Shown: in pieces, positions 19,195-28,174 of the stretch | Numbering within the stretch: position 1 is the first letter of the stretch | Layout of the letters: the number at the start of each line of letters is the position of its first letter | Assembly: GCF_018494085.1 (NCBI RefSeq) | Contig: NZ_JABBFP010000001.1 | Location: 372,001-436,000 of the forward strand | Source of the DNA: Rosenbergiella collisarenosi | GTDB taxonomy: Bacteria; Pseudomonadota; Gammaproteobacteria; Enterobacterales; Enterobacteriaceae | Reading direction: 5' to 3' | DNA length: 64,000 bases | The notes under the pieces: generated by a model | What the model was told of the DNA's origin: nothing | The model's database searches: none | Seen by the model: only the letters and a program-made list of their open reading frames with translations | Program-made: the position numbers and the translations under genes

Positions 19195-19525
19195 CTGGCG
19201 GTTGGGGCTGTATCGGCGGCCCCATCAATTTCCTACCTTCCTTGCCACTGCCATCGTTTACCTACCTTAAATCTCTAAATTCTAGCGATATCGCTAGGTT
19301 TTCCCTCGCCCACTATATAATTATGCTAATCAGTTGAAGGTCGCTAGTTACACATCCTAGGCCGATAGCTACGGCTAGATTATTGTTACATTTAATTTTT
19401 TGTGATGGACTCGACGCTTTTTCTCCCCCTAAAAAGTGCTATAAAGGTTAAACAAAATTATAAGGTTTCTCATCGTGATAGATGTGGCGATGGTGTGTTT
19501 TTCTTTTACTGGCTAGGATGGGATT
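19195..19525. promoter_or_regulatory. 331-bp gap with 16-bp palindrome upstream of MFS gene
   Basis: No coding region is apparent. A perfect palindrome CTAGCGATATCGCTAG occupies 19282-19297. A -10-like TATAAT lies at 19316-19321, so the palindrome covers the expected -35 position (about 19293-19298). This is a typical place for a repressor or activator site. If this is the promoter, the leader to the transporter ATG is about 200 bases. Confidence 0.5.
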
Positions 19526-20746
19526 ATGTTTGGTTGGACGTCAACGCAGCGTAATGTTGCGACTGCAAGCTTCTTGAGTTGGATGCTTGATGCATTCGAT
19601 TTTTTTATTTTGGTCTTTGTATTGAGTGATCTAGCCGGGTATTTTCAGACGTCAGTGACAGATATTTCTGTCGCGATTATGTTGACCCTAGCCGTGAGAC
19701 CTATCGGTGCTCTAATTTTCGGTCGTTTGGCGGAAAAATATGGCAGGCGTCCAATCTTGATGTTTAACGTCGCGCTCTTTTCTGTCTTCGAGTTACTTTC
19801 AGCGTGGTCGCCGACTTTTACCGTTTTTTTACTCCTGCGTGTGATCTATGGTGTCGCGATGGGAGGAATATGGGGAGTGGCTTCTTCATTAGCCATGGAA
19901 ACTATTCCGGATCGATCACGCGGATTAATGTCAGGGATCTTCCAGGCAGGCTACCCTTGCGGATATCTCTTAGCTTCAATTATCTTCGGTCTGTTCTACG
20001 AGCACGTAGGATGGCGAGGGATGTTTTTGATCGGTGCATTACCCGTTTTCCTTCTCCCTTTTATCTACTTTAAAGTTCCAGAGTCACCAGTGTGGCTGGC
20101 ATCCAAAGCACGTAAAGAGAGTCATGCTTTACTACCGATAATTAAAAGTAATTTACGTGTCTGTGGTTATCTCGTGCTATTGATGGCCTGCTTCAATTTC
20201 TTTAGTCACGGCACGCAAGATCTCTACCCCACTTTCCTAAAGGTCCAACATCAGTTCGATGCCCATACCGTCAGTATTATTGCGATTTTTTATAATATCG
20301 CGGCAATGTTGGGGGGCGTCTTTTTTGGTGTACTATCGGAAAAAATTGGCCGTAAAAAAGCGATTATGATAGCGGCCTTTCTTGCATTGCCTGTCTTACC
20401 CCTCTGGGCGTTTGCGACGGGCTCTGTCATGATCGGCGTCGGCGCTTTTCTCATGCAATTTATGGTGCAGGGTGCCTGGGGCGTGATTCCAAGCTGGCTA
20501 ACTGAACTTGTCCCCGCCAACGCACGCGCCGTGTTACCTGGCTTTGTTTATCAGCTAGGGAATCTTATCGCTTCGGTGAATGCGACCCTACAATCGAAGA
20601 TTGCTGCAGCCCATGGCGGTAATTACGGAATAGGGATGGCAATCGTCGCAGGTTCTGTTGCAGTACTGATTTTCATCTTAGCCGCGTTTGGGCGCGAAAC
20701 TCGAGGGATGAAAATTTCTGGCGCGGAGGGCGTTGAGCGCCAGTAG
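19526..20746 (+). CDS. MFS transporter, sialate/lactate (SHS) or NanT-like
   Basis: This 406-residue inner-membrane protein has 12 predicted helices. The start SFLSWMLDAFDFFILVFVLSDL and the loop motif GRLAEKYGRRP are characteristic of the SHS and related MFS families, whose members carry carboxylates such as lactate or sialic acid with protons. A second-half loop motif GVLSEKIGRKKA repeats the pattern. The substrate cannot be told from sequence and no catabolic genes adjoin. The ORF ends two bases from the convergent YbaK-family gene. Confidence 0.8.
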   Translation: MFGWTSTQRNVATASFLSWMLDAFDFFILVFVLSDLAGYFQTSVTDISVAIMLTLAVRPIGALIFGRLAEKYGRRPILMFNVALFSVFELLSAWSPTFTVFLLLRVIYGVAMGGIWGVASSLAMETIPDRSRGLMSGIFQAGYPCGYLLASIIFGLFYEHVGWRGMFLIGALPVFLLPFIYFKVPESPVWLASKARKESHALLPIIKSNLRVCGYLVLLMACFNFFSHGTQDLYPTFLKVQHQFDAHTVSIIAIFYNIAAMLGGVFFGVLSEKIGRKKAIMIAAFLALPVLPLWAFATGSVMIGVGAFLMQFMVQGAWGVIPSWLTELVPANARAVLPGFVYQLGNLIASVNATLQSKIAAAHGGNYGIGMAIVAGSVAVLIFILAAFGRETRGMKISGAEGVERQ

Positions 20747-20748
20747 GT

Positions 20749-21207
20749 TTACAGGCAGACGTCAATCCATTTGGCGTCTGTCAACTGAGCCATACGCTGG
20801 GGCGACAGTCTCACGGCGCTATGAATCGCCCCGGCAGCCGGTAATACTTCATCGAAAACCTCTAAGCTTCGGTCGCAATACACTTGCAACGGATTCTCCA
20901 GTCCGAATGGGCAAACGCCACCAACGGGATGTCCCGTAGCGATAATCACTTCATCCACCGTTAACATTCGGGCTTTAGCTCCGAAGGTGTCTTTAAGTTT
21001 TTTATTATCTAAACGTGCATCGCCACGCATTACGATGAGTACAATAGTATTTTTAATCTTGAGTGAGAGGGTCTTCGCAATTTGCCCGGGTACAACACCA
21101 TGCGCGCGTGCGGCCATATCGACGGTGGCGGTACTTTGGTTCATTTCGATAATTTCGATATCGGGGGCATGCTCCGCAAAAAACTCGCGGACGGATTGCA
21201 GGCTCAT
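20749..21207 (-). CDS. YbaK/EbsC-family aminoacyl-tRNA deacylase
   Basis: This 152-residue single-domain protein belongs to the YbaK/ProRS-editing fold. Characteristic segments are DARLDNKKLKDTFGAKARML, which includes the conserved Lys near residue 69, and ATGHPVGGVCPFGL in the central loop. Such free-standing proteins hydrolyse mischarged tRNA, for example Ala-tRNAPro or Cys-tRNAPro. Which tRNA this one acts on cannot be told. It is transcribed leftward from its own upstream region and ends almost against the MFS gene. Confidence 0.85.
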   Translation of the reverse strand: MSLQSVREFFAEHAPDIEIIEMNQSTATVDMAARAHGVVPGQIAKTLSLKIKNTIVLIVMRGDARLDNKKLKDTFGAKARMLTVDEVIIATGHPVGGVCPFGLENPLQVYCDRSLEVFDEVLPAAGAIHSAVRLSPQRMAQLTDAKWIDVCL

Positions 21208-21406
21208 CGGTTTTCTCCCTTATAACACGTATGCCTAATTTCACTATTAGGTGGCAAAGTATAAACGAATTTAGCTAAATGTATTGAAGAAATAGCGGGG
21301 AGGCTTAACGGTTACTCAGTCTTCTTGCACGAAGTTAGCGAAGGTTGTGCGCACTTAAATACCTGGGTAAGAGGGATAAACAACAAAGGTTAATGCGCTT
21401 AATGAT

Positions 21407-21438
21407 AGCTCCTCCTGCTAGTAAAAACAGGAGGAGCT
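21407..21438 (-). terminator. 11-bp hairpin downstream of the dehydrogenase operon
   Basis: AGCTCCTCCTG (21407-21417) pairs perfectly with CAGGAGGAGCT (21428-21438) across a 10-base loop. It lies 26 bases past the stop codon of the leftward cytochrome gene. There is no U-run on the minus strand, so it may be a weak or factor-assisted terminator. Confidence 0.6.
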
Positions 21439-21464
21439 GTTTGCTACGTCTTAACCAAATTTTG

Positions 21465-22697
21465 TTATTGAGCGGTTTTTTCTAACGTTTTCCTTAGTGA
21501 TTTAACGTCATCTGGACTCACAGCAGGTGCAGCATTGCCCCAGCTATTACGGATATAGGTTAAGACATCGGCGACATTTTGGTCGTCAAGGTTCCAACCA
21601 AATGCCGGCATGGCAGGATGAGTCGGTGCTGCAACAGTGCCACCGGCGCGGCTTCCTGCGAGAACAACATGAATCAACGATACCGGATCGCCATTGATGA
21701 GGGGAGAATCAGCCAGTTTCGGAAAGAGATGAGCGACGCCTTCTCCTTGAGGAACATGGCAACCACTACACCTGTCTGCATAGATAGCTTTGCCAGTCAC
21801 CATCTGTGTATTATCCATGGCGATGGGTTGGGGTGTAGGCTCTGTGCGGCGAGTGTTGAGCGATTTTAAATAAAGCGCCGCCGCATTTAAATCTTCATCT
21901 TTCCAATACTGTGTAGAGTTTTCAACGGCTTCTGCCATTGGCCCTGACGCAATATCATAATTATTTGCGCCGGTTTTAAGGTACTCGACCAGATCTTTTT
22001 GTGACCATTTACCTATCCCTGTATGGCTATTATTCGTGATATCAGGAGCAAACCAGACACCTAAGGTATTACCTGTAAGAAAATGCTCGCCTTTATCGCC
22101 ACCGATAATATTCTTAGGAGTATGGCAAGTCCCACAGTGGCCGAGCCCCTGAACCAGATAGGCACCGCGATTCCACTCAGCGGACTGTCTTGGATCAGGT
22201 TTATATTCGCCCTCTTTGAAATTGATCATATTCCAGATATTGAGTGCGCTACGAAGACGGAAAGGGAATGGCAGTTGGTTGGTGTCTATTGCCCTATTGA
22301 TGGGCTGCACGGTTTGCAGATAAGCCCACAACGCTTGATTATCGGCCTGAGTCACTTTGGTGTAGGCGGTAAACGGCATCGCGCCATAAAGTAATTGACC
22401 ATCGGGACGATGGCCTTTACGCATCGCGTTTTGAAAATCGGTAAATGTCCATCGACCAATACCGGTTTCTGGATCCGGAGTAATATTAGCGCCAATTAGT
22501 TGGCCGAATGGCGTATCAATAGCGACTCCACCCGAAAACAAGGGATGCCCTGGTTGAGTATGGCAAGCCGTGCAGTCACCAAGTTGCGCAATATAGCGAC
22601 CCTTGCTGACGAGATCCCAAGAATCGGCGCCGCTTTCTGCCTGTGCCAGACTTGCCACGAAGAATAACGTACAGGCGGAGAGAATAAATTTTTTCAT
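21465..22697 (-). CDS. Triheme cytochrome c subunit of gluconate-type dehydrogenase
   Basis: This 410-residue protein has a Sec signal (residues 1-20, ending AQA) and three heme sites: CTACH at 42-46, CGTCH at 188-192 and CSGCH at 310-314. Distal Met ligands probably lie in segments such as HPAMPAFGW. In the membrane-bound gluconate, 2-ketogluconate and sorbitol dehydrogenases, this subunit anchors the flavoprotein to the outer face of the inner membrane and passes electrons to ubiquinone. It is the third gene of the leftward operon and its start overlaps the flavoprotein stop by four bases. Confidence 0.92.
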   Translation of the reverse strand: MKKFILSACTLFFVASLAQAESGADSWDLVSKGRYIAQLGDCTACHTQPGHPLFSGGVAIDTPFGQLIGANITPDPETGIGRWTFTDFQNAMRKGHRPDGQLLYGAMPFTAYTKVTQADNQALWAYLQTVQPINRAIDTNQLPFPFRLRSALNIWNMINFKEGEYKPDPRQSAEWNRGAYLVQGLGHCGTCHTPKNIIGGDKGEHFLTGNTLGVWFAPDITNNSHTGIGKWSQKDLVEYLKTGANNYDIASGPMAEAVENSTQYWKDEDLNAAALYLKSLNTRRTEPTPQPIAMDNTQMVTGKAIYADRCSGCHVPQGEGVAHLFPKLADSPLINGDPVSLIHVVLAGSRAGGTVAAPTHPAMPAFGWNLDDQNVADVLTYIRNSWGNAAPAVSPDDVKSLRKTLEKTAQ

Positions 22698-24457
22698 ACC
22701 ATCATCTCCCCTGGTTTTTGAAGATACTGGGTGCGGATGTAGTGAGCGGTACGAAAAGCCAATGCACCCACCGTACCAGTAGGGTTGTATCCAGGGTTAT
22801 TTGGAACAGCGGAGGCTCCCACCACAAATAGATTCGGAATATCCCATACTTGGCAGAACTTATTTACAGAACTGGTCGAAGGGTCACTGCCCATAACAAA
22901 TCCTCCCACGACATGTGAGGATTGATAATCGCCATTTGACCATGGCCCCTTTCGGGGTTGCTTCTGTATTTGCTCGGGATTCATCACTTTTGCAATTTCA
23001 GCCACTTTATCGGTCACGTATTGCGCCATACGCATATCGTTGTCGGGAAAATCGAAAGTAATGCGGAGTAAAGGTCGGCCGTGGGGATCGTTATAGTTTG
23101 GATCGAGCGATAAATAGTTTATGCGTTGTGGATAACTACTCGCCTCACAACCGATACTCGTTGTGGTGAGGTAATGGTCAACCGTTGCCTTTTTCCATGC
23201 TGATCCCCACCGAGGTGTACCGGGTGGAACGGGACGAGAGGCGATAGGCGCCGAGCCGATAGGGGTCACACGCGTTGACCCACCGCCCACAAATCCGAGT
23301 CCAGAATGATCGAAATTATCGTTATTAAATTCATCAATTCCCATCCCTATCGCACCACCACCAATGAAGGGGTTGAAGATTTGATCTTTGAAAAATAGGC
23401 GTACGTTATTCGCTGTTTGATAGCAGTAATTTCTCCCTGTTGTGCCTTTACCAGAGAAAGGATCGTAAGGGATACCTACCTTCGACAGTAGCATCAAACG
23501 GACATTTTCAAAGGTAAAGGCGGCAACAATCACAATGTCAGCGGGTTGCTCATAGCGCTCGCCGTTATTATCGATATACACCACGCCCGTGGCTTTTTTG
23601 CCCGTACTGTCTTTGAGAACCTCGAGAACCTCACAGTCGGTGCGTGCCTCGAAATTTGGCATGTTCGCGACGGCAGGAAGAACGTTAACAATCGCACTCG
23701 CTTTAGAGTAATTTGCACACCCGTAATTCGTACAGAATCCGCAGTAGGTACAAGGCCCCATGGTCAGTCCATACTGATTAGTATAACTTTGTGAAGCGAG
23801 GGCAGAGGGAACATAGAAGGGCTGATAACCCATTTCTGTTGCAGCTTTGGCAAATAAGGTCGGCGCAATGGTTTGTACATTCGGCGGGTTTGGATAATCG
23901 CGGGTTCGGGGGCCTTCGTATGGATTCCCCCCTTGGATAAGCTTTCCTTGAATATTACCGGCCTTACCCGATACCCCTGCGACACGTTCGAAGGCATCGT
24001 AGAAGGGCTCTATTTCCTCCCAGTCAAGCCCCCAGTCTTGAAGAGTGAGTGCCGGATCTACTTCTTTACCATAGCGTTCGCGCAGATGACTCGCTAACCG
24101 AAAGTCTGCCGGCTGGTAACGAAAGGTTAGACCTGCCCAGTGATTCCCAGCTCCTCCTGTACCATTTCCGGGATGAAACGATCCCCAAAAACGCATAGGT
24201 AAGGCTGTTTCCGATGGGGTATTACGCATCGTACAGGTATTCTGCGCAGGTCTTAGCATCAGTTCTTCGCGTGCGTTATAGCGTAACTCATCCGCGGCAC
24301 TGGCGATGTTAAAGTCTTTGGCCGTATCTCGCCATGGCCCACGTTCCAGGCCAACAACTTCAAGACCTTGATCGCAGAGTTCCTTTGCCAAGATAGATCC
24401 CGCCCAGCCTAGGCCAACAATCACGACATTGGTGGCAGGTAATTTTTTTATCATCAT
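22694..24457 (-). CDS. FAD (GMC-type) large subunit of gluconate/2-ketogluconate-type dehydrogenase
   Basis: This 587-residue flavoprotein begins with an FAD-binding segment (VVIVGLGWAGSILAKEL, with GLGWAG at about 16-21). Other family segments are GTGGAGNHWAGLTFRY, CTYCGFCTNYGC, and a C-terminal VVGGFVMGSDP with NPTGTVGALAFRTA. It has no signal of its own and in this family is exported together with the Tat-tagged small subunit. It oxidises a sugar acid or polyol in the periplasm. Gluconate and 2-ketogluconate forms are too alike to separate by eye. A cysteine cluster near residues 233-244 may bind a metal centre. Confidence 0.9.
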   Translation of the reverse strand: MMIKKLPATNVVIVGLGWAGSILAKELCDQGLEVVGLERGPWRDTAKDFNIASAADELRYNAREELMLRPAQNTCTMRNTPSETALPMRFWGSFHPGNGTGGAGNHWAGLTFRYQPADFRLASHLRERYGKEVDPALTLQDWGLDWEEIEPFYDAFERVAGVSGKAGNIQGKLIQGGNPYEGPRTRDYPNPPNVQTIAPTLFAKAATEMGYQPFYVPSALASQSYTNQYGLTMGPCTYCGFCTNYGCANYSKASAIVNVLPAVANMPNFEARTDCEVLEVLKDSTGKKATGVVYIDNNGERYEQPADIVIVAAFTFENVRLMLLSKVGIPYDPFSGKGTTGRNYCYQTANNVRLFFKDQIFNPFIGGGAIGMGIDEFNNDNFDHSGLGFVGGGSTRVTPIGSAPIASRPVPPGTPRWGSAWKKATVDHYLTTTSIGCEASSYPQRINYLSLDPNYNDPHGRPLLRITFDFPDNDMRMAQYVTDKVAEIAKVMNPEQIQKQPRKGPWSNGDYQSSHVVGGFVMGSDPSTSSVNKFCQVWDIPNLFVVGASAVPNNPGYNPTGTVGALAFRTAHYIRTQYLQKPGEMMV

Positions 24458-24458
24458 T

Positions 24459-25208
24459 TTATACCTTTGTATTCCAGGCTGAACTGCCCATGATTGAGAT
24501 GGGGATCAAGTCTAATTTTTGATCGGTCTTGGTTAAATAATCGCGATAGTCATAACGCGCGCCTGGAAAGCCAATCATTTTCCAGCTGATCATGTCACGG
24601 TTTCCACCATAGATAGGATCCGCAAAGAAGCCCTCCATCGTGTTGGAAAGCACCTGATCAAAAAAAAACTTACTATCGATATGTGACAGTGTGATCTCGC
24701 CTTTCTCCAGCGCCTCTAGCACTTGATTGCGTGTTTCCCCCGCCAATTGGCTGAACTTTTTATTATATTTTTGTTGGCAATAGTCGTGAAGGGCAGCGAG
24801 TCCGAGGCGGTATCGTTCACGCGGAGTAAGGGGCGATTGATCGCCCTGTGCGGCCGTACCGGGTTGAAAGGGAGCCTGCATATAGTTACGACTGGCATCT
24901 CCATAAGAGCCGGCAAGTTGTTGATCGATAAAGACAGTACATCCCGCGTCTTTACCGTTGCACGAATATTCGTCTGCGGGAATTAATTGGCTCACGATAG
25001 CATCGACTTCAACGGCTTCGTCCGCGGTAAAAAATTGTAAGCCCGGTGCATCGTTGATAATTGGGTTATTGTGGTCGAATAGCATCCACCGAGGAATGCC
25101 GGTAATAGTTGTTGCTTGTACACTGGAGACCGCCACTACGGTCAGGCTAGCCGCGGAAGCGGAGAGCAGCCGACGTCGGCTAATCCCCGAAGAAGAAGGA
25201 TCAGACAT
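24459..25208 (-). CDS. Tat-exported small (gamma) subunit of gluconate-type dehydrogenase
   Basis: This 249-residue protein belongs to the gluconate 2-dehydrogenase subunit 3 family. A twin-arginine signal is visible: SRRRLLSASAASLTVVAVSS at residues about 10-29. It probably carries the flavoprotein through the Tat system and stabilises it. Typical internal segments are FFTADEAVEVDAIVSQLIPAD and ISWKMIGFPGARYDYRDYL. It is the first gene of the operon, with AAGGAGC before the ATG and one base between its stop and the next gene. Confidence 0.92.
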   Translation of the reverse strand: MSDPSSSGISRRRLLSASAASLTVVAVSSVQATTITGIPRWMLFDHNNPIINDAPGLQFFTADEAVEVDAIVSQLIPADEYSCNGKDAGCTVFIDQQLAGSYGDASRNYMQAPFQPGTAAQGDQSPLTPRERYRLGLAALHDYCQQKYNKKFSQLAGETRNQVLEALEKGEITLSHIDSKFFFDQVLSNTMEGFFADPIYGGNRDMISWKMIGFPGARYDYRDYLTKTDQKLDLIPISIMGSSAWNTKV

Positions 25209-25526
25209 AAAAAGCTCCTTTTGACATTGCTCAATGACAGTAAGTAATGACTCGCTAAATGTTGCATTTGTATTTTTATTGTTATCAATGTTAATTAAAA
25301 AGCGAGGGATTGTGTAATTTTATTTTTGTCTTTTCGGATTGAGCAGGCAGCGGGAGATGTGTTGTTAGGTTTTAGAGAAGAGTGCTTGGAAGTGTCGGGA
25401 GGTGTTGGGCCGAGAAGAGGTATAGTCAGTCACTATTTTGACTACAGAGAATAAATTCTCTAACGATAAACGTCTGTTCTCCCCGAGTACACGAAGAGAA
25501 TAGACGCTAGACAGCCTAAATCTAGA
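25209..25526. promoter_or_regulatory. 318-bp gap between rsmC and the dehydrogenase operon
   Basis: I see no gene here. Three inverted repeats cluster at the rsmC side: TAGTCA/TGACTA (25423-25428, 25439-25444), the near-continuous palindrome AGAGAATAAATTCTCT (25446-25461), and an imperfect 11-bp hairpin (25471-25481 with 25496-25506, one mismatch) that may end rsmC transcription. The part nearest the dehydrogenase (25209-25330) is AT-rich and is likely to hold its promoter. Confidence 0.45.
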
Positions 25527-26552
25527 TTAACGCTTATTACGTCCCCAGACACTACGGTAAACACGGAATTTTCCGGTTTGAGCTAGCACTTCGTAATGAC
25601 CAAAAGTCTCTTCGAGTACTTGCGGATAAGGTAAAAAGGCGTTGGCAACGATACGCAGTTCACCGCCACTACTCAGGTGGTTGGCTGCACCCCTGATTAA
25701 AGCATTTGCAGCATCTAAACTCGTTTGTAGCCCGTCATGGAACGGAGGGTTGGATAGGATCATATCGAACCTTCCCTGAACGTTAGAGAAAACGTTACTC
25801 GCGAACACCTCACCCTCTATATTATTAATGGCTAGGGTTGCTTGACTTGCGGCGATGGCGGCGGCATTCACATCAGTTAGCCATAGGCGAACTTTCGGTG
25901 AGTGCTGTTTCAAACTCGCCGCTAACACGCCGGAGCCACATCCAAGATCTAATACCTTGCCTTTAGTGTGTGCGGTGAGGGTAGAAAGCAGAAGGGCGCT
26001 CCCGTTGTCCAGTCCATCGCGGCTGAATACGCCTGGTAATGTTTGGATCGTCAGGTCGTCAAGTTGATAGCGACCATAATAGGTCTCGATATCGAATTCA
26101 GGCTGGTGGTCGAGACGTCCATGGTATAAACCGCAGCGTCTGGCGCTATCAATCTTCTCCAGCGAGCTGTATTGTTCGATAACGTTCTCTGCGCTACGCA
26201 CACCGCTACGGTTTTCGCCAACAATGAACAGATCACTGCCCACTGGCATAAGGGCAAGAAGGTTAGCAAGCTGAAACGCGGCTTCTGGCTTATTTTTCGG
26301 CCAGTAATAGATTAACGTATCGCAGCCCGCAACGTGTTCTGCGTTGGCGTAGAGGCCAAATTGTGCACGTTCTTCGAGTTGCTGGCTTAGCGCTTGCCAA
26401 TGGTGAAACTGCTGTGTAAAAACACGGGTAGAGGCCGTGGTTAATTGTGCCGGTAACATATCCTGCAGGTCACCCGCAAAAATAATATGGCGATGTTCGA
26501 ACTCTTCCTCGTGGCGCAACAGCACTTCGCTGGCCGGCATATAAGCTGACAT
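25527..26552 (-). CDS. rsmC: 16S rRNA m2G1207 methyltransferase
   Basis: This 341-residue protein matches E. coli RsmC (343). It has a degenerate N-terminal methyltransferase-like domain followed by the catalytic domain, with SAM-binding [15 protein letters not shown] near residue 200 and the NPPF motif ([13 protein letters not shown]) typical of N2-guanine methylation. It modifies G1207 of 16S rRNA in the 30S subunit. GAGGAG precedes the ATG. It is divergent from holD, as in E. coli. Confidence 0.96.
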   Translation of the reverse strand: MSAYMPASEVLLRHEEEFEHRHIIFAGDLQDMLPAQLTTASTRVFTQQFHHWQALSQQLEERAQFGLYANAEHVAGCDTLIYYWPKNKPEAAFQLANLLALMPVGSDLFIVGENRSGVRSAENVIEQYSSLEKIDSARRCGLYHGRLDHQPEFDIETYYGRYQLDDLTIQTLPGVFSRDGLDNGSALLLSTLTAHTKGKVLDLGCGSGVLAASLKQHSPKVRLWLTDVNAAAIAASQATLAINNIEGEVFASNVFSNVQGRFDMILSNPPFHDGLQTSLDAANALIRGAANHLSSGGELRIVANAFLPYPQVLEETFGHYEVLAQTGKFRVYRSVWGRNKR

Positions 26553-26654
26553 GGTAACTCCTCTTTCATAAGAGAGGCGATTATAGAGGTTTATTGGCGC
26601 AGGTTCGATGGTTTTGCTAGCATAGCAGCGTAAGCTTTTGTTGAGTGGATAAAA

Positions 26655-27053
26655 ATGACAGAAAGACGAGACTGGTTATTAGCGCAAATGGGGATCGACC
26701 AGTATCGTTTACGGCGTCCCGAAGTCTTACAAGGTGAGGTAGCCATCGCGATAAAGCCGACCACTAAGCTCGTCATTGTCGGGCTGCAACGCGATGAACT
26801 CCATCACCCTTTTATCAGTGATGTATTACTGAGCATGATTGTCGAATCCGCTAATGTACTGTATCTCTCGGTAGAACAACTGCCCCTGCTTCCCCAGCCG
26901 TTATCTTGTTTACTCTGGTTCGTGGGCCATGATCCACAGCATCGCTATGCCTCGCGCCAGATCCTCTCCCCGCCTTTTGCTACCTTAATCGGGAATGCAG
27001 AGGCTAAACGTACTTTATGGCAGCAATTTTGCGACTATGACGATAATCTCTGA
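26655..27053 (+). CDS. holD: DNA polymerase III psi subunit
   Basis: This 132-residue protein starts with [19 protein letters not shown] and continues with [10 protein letters not shown], closely matching E. coli HolD. It joins chi (HolC) and links the clamp loader to single-strand binding protein at the replication fork. Residues 1 to about 25 form the segment that binds the tau/gamma collar. The gene is divergent from rsmC, and its last 17 bases overlap rimI, so the two are likely translated together. Confidence 0.94.
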   Translation: MTERRDWLLAQMGIDQYRLRRPEVLQGEVAIAIKPTTKLVIVGLQRDELHHPFISDVLLSMIVESANVLYLSVEQLPLLPQPLSCLLWFVGHDPQHRYASRQILSPPFATLIGNAEAKRTLWQQFCDYDDNL

Positions 27054-27477
27054 TCTGCATCTGGCAGACTGGGCGCAAGCCTTTACGATTGAAAACCAGT
27101 GTCACTCACATCCATGGAGTGCGGCGACTTTTCAAGCAAACCAAGGTGAGCGTTTTATTAACTTGCGCGCCGATATCGACGGCGAACTAGCGGGGTTTGT
27201 AATCTGCCAGGTGGTACTGGATGAGGCATCCCTCTTTAATATTGCCGTGTCGCCCACTTTTCAACGGCGTGGCGTCGCTCGACATCTAATAATGTCGCTT
27301 AGCGAACGGCTGATAGAGCGTGATGTCATGATGCTTTGGTTAGAGGTTCGTGCATCAAACTTACCCGCTATTGGCCTCTACGAATCACTTGATTTTAACG
27401 AAGTATCACGACGTAATAATTATTATCCCACCGCTAACGGGCGCGAAGACGCGTTGATCATGGCGTTAACACTGTAA
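27037..27477 (+). CDS. rimI: Ribosomal protein S18 N-terminal acetyltransferase
   Basis: This GNAT acetyltransferase has 146 residues from ATG 27037, close to E. coli RimI (148). That start gives [12 protein letters not shown], which lines up with the family; an ATG 14 codons earlier would extend deep into holD. The acetyl-CoA loop is seen as FQRRGVARHLI, with LWLEVRASNLPAIGLYESLDF and RRNNYYP toward the C-terminus. It acetylates the N-terminal Ala of S18. It is the second gene of holD-rimI-yjjG. Confidence 0.94.
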   Translation: MTIISDLHLADWAQAFTIENQCHSHPWSAATFQANQGERFINLRADIDGELAGFVICQVVLDEASLFNIAVSPTFQRRGVARHLIMSLSERLIERDVMMLWLEVRASNLPAIGLYESLDFNEVSRRNNYYPTANGREDALIMALTL

Positions 27478-27493
27478 TTATTCTTGGAGCACT

Positions 27494-28174
27494 ATGCTGA
27501 TAAAACACTTCGACTGCATCCTTTTTGATGCTGATGAGACACTGTTTGAATTTGATGCCTATAAAGGGTTAAGCACGATGTTTGCGCAGCATGGTGTGAC
27601 ATTTAGTCCTGAAGATTATCAACGCTATCAGGCACTGAATAAGCCTTTATGGACGGCCTATCAACATCATGAAATCGATGCGGAACAGTTAAAGACGCAA
27701 CGTTTTGATCCGTGGGCGAAGGTACTGAACCTTCCAGCCAGTACGCTAAATCAACAATTTTTAGCTGCCATGGCGCAGATTTGTCAGCCCTTACCGGGTG
27801 CTAAGGCTTTGCTGGAGGCTATCTCGCCTCATGTGCGTGTTGGGATTATTACCAATGGTTTCACTGATTTGCTGCATGCGCGCCTAGCGAGCACCGATTT
27901 TAGCGGTTACTTTGATGTGCTGACCATATCAGAACAATTTGGTCTTGCTAAGCCGGCGCCAGAGATTTTTCAGCATACTCTAGAGCAACTTGAGGGGTGC
28001 CTGCCAGAAAGAACCTTAATGGTCGGTGATACGCCAGAATCTGATATTTTAGGCGGTATCAATGCTGGAATGAAAACCTGTTGGTTAGATCATGGCGATA
28101 AAATTCTGCCAGCAACTATCACCCCCGACTGGCAAGTGCCCACTCTCCCCGCGTTGCAGTCTCTCCTTCTATAA
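27494..28174 (+). CDS. yjjG: HAD-family pyrimidine 5'-nucleotidase YjjG
   Basis: This 226-residue HAD phosphatase has the motifs FDADETLFEFD (residues about 10-20, nucleophile and acid Asp), IITNGF (motif II), a Lys in KPAPEIF (motif III) and MVGDTPESDILGG (motif IV). It agrees with E. coli YjjG (225), a house-cleaning nucleotidase acting on dUMP, dTMP and modified pyrimidine nucleotides. GGAG precedes the ATG, 16 bases after rimI. Its last six bases overlap convergent smp. In E. coli prfC follows at this point; here it does not. Confidence 0.94.
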   Translation: MLIKHFDCILFDADETLFEFDAYKGLSTMFAQHGVTFSPEDYQRYQALNKPLWTAYQHHEIDAEQLKTQRFDPWAKVLNLPASTLNQQFLAAMAQICQPLPGAKALLEAISPHVRVGIITNGFTDLLHARLASTDFSGYFDVLTISEQFGLAKPAPEIFQHTLEQLEGCLPERTLMVGDTPESDILGGINAGMKTCWLDHGDKILPATITPDWQVPTLPALQSLLL

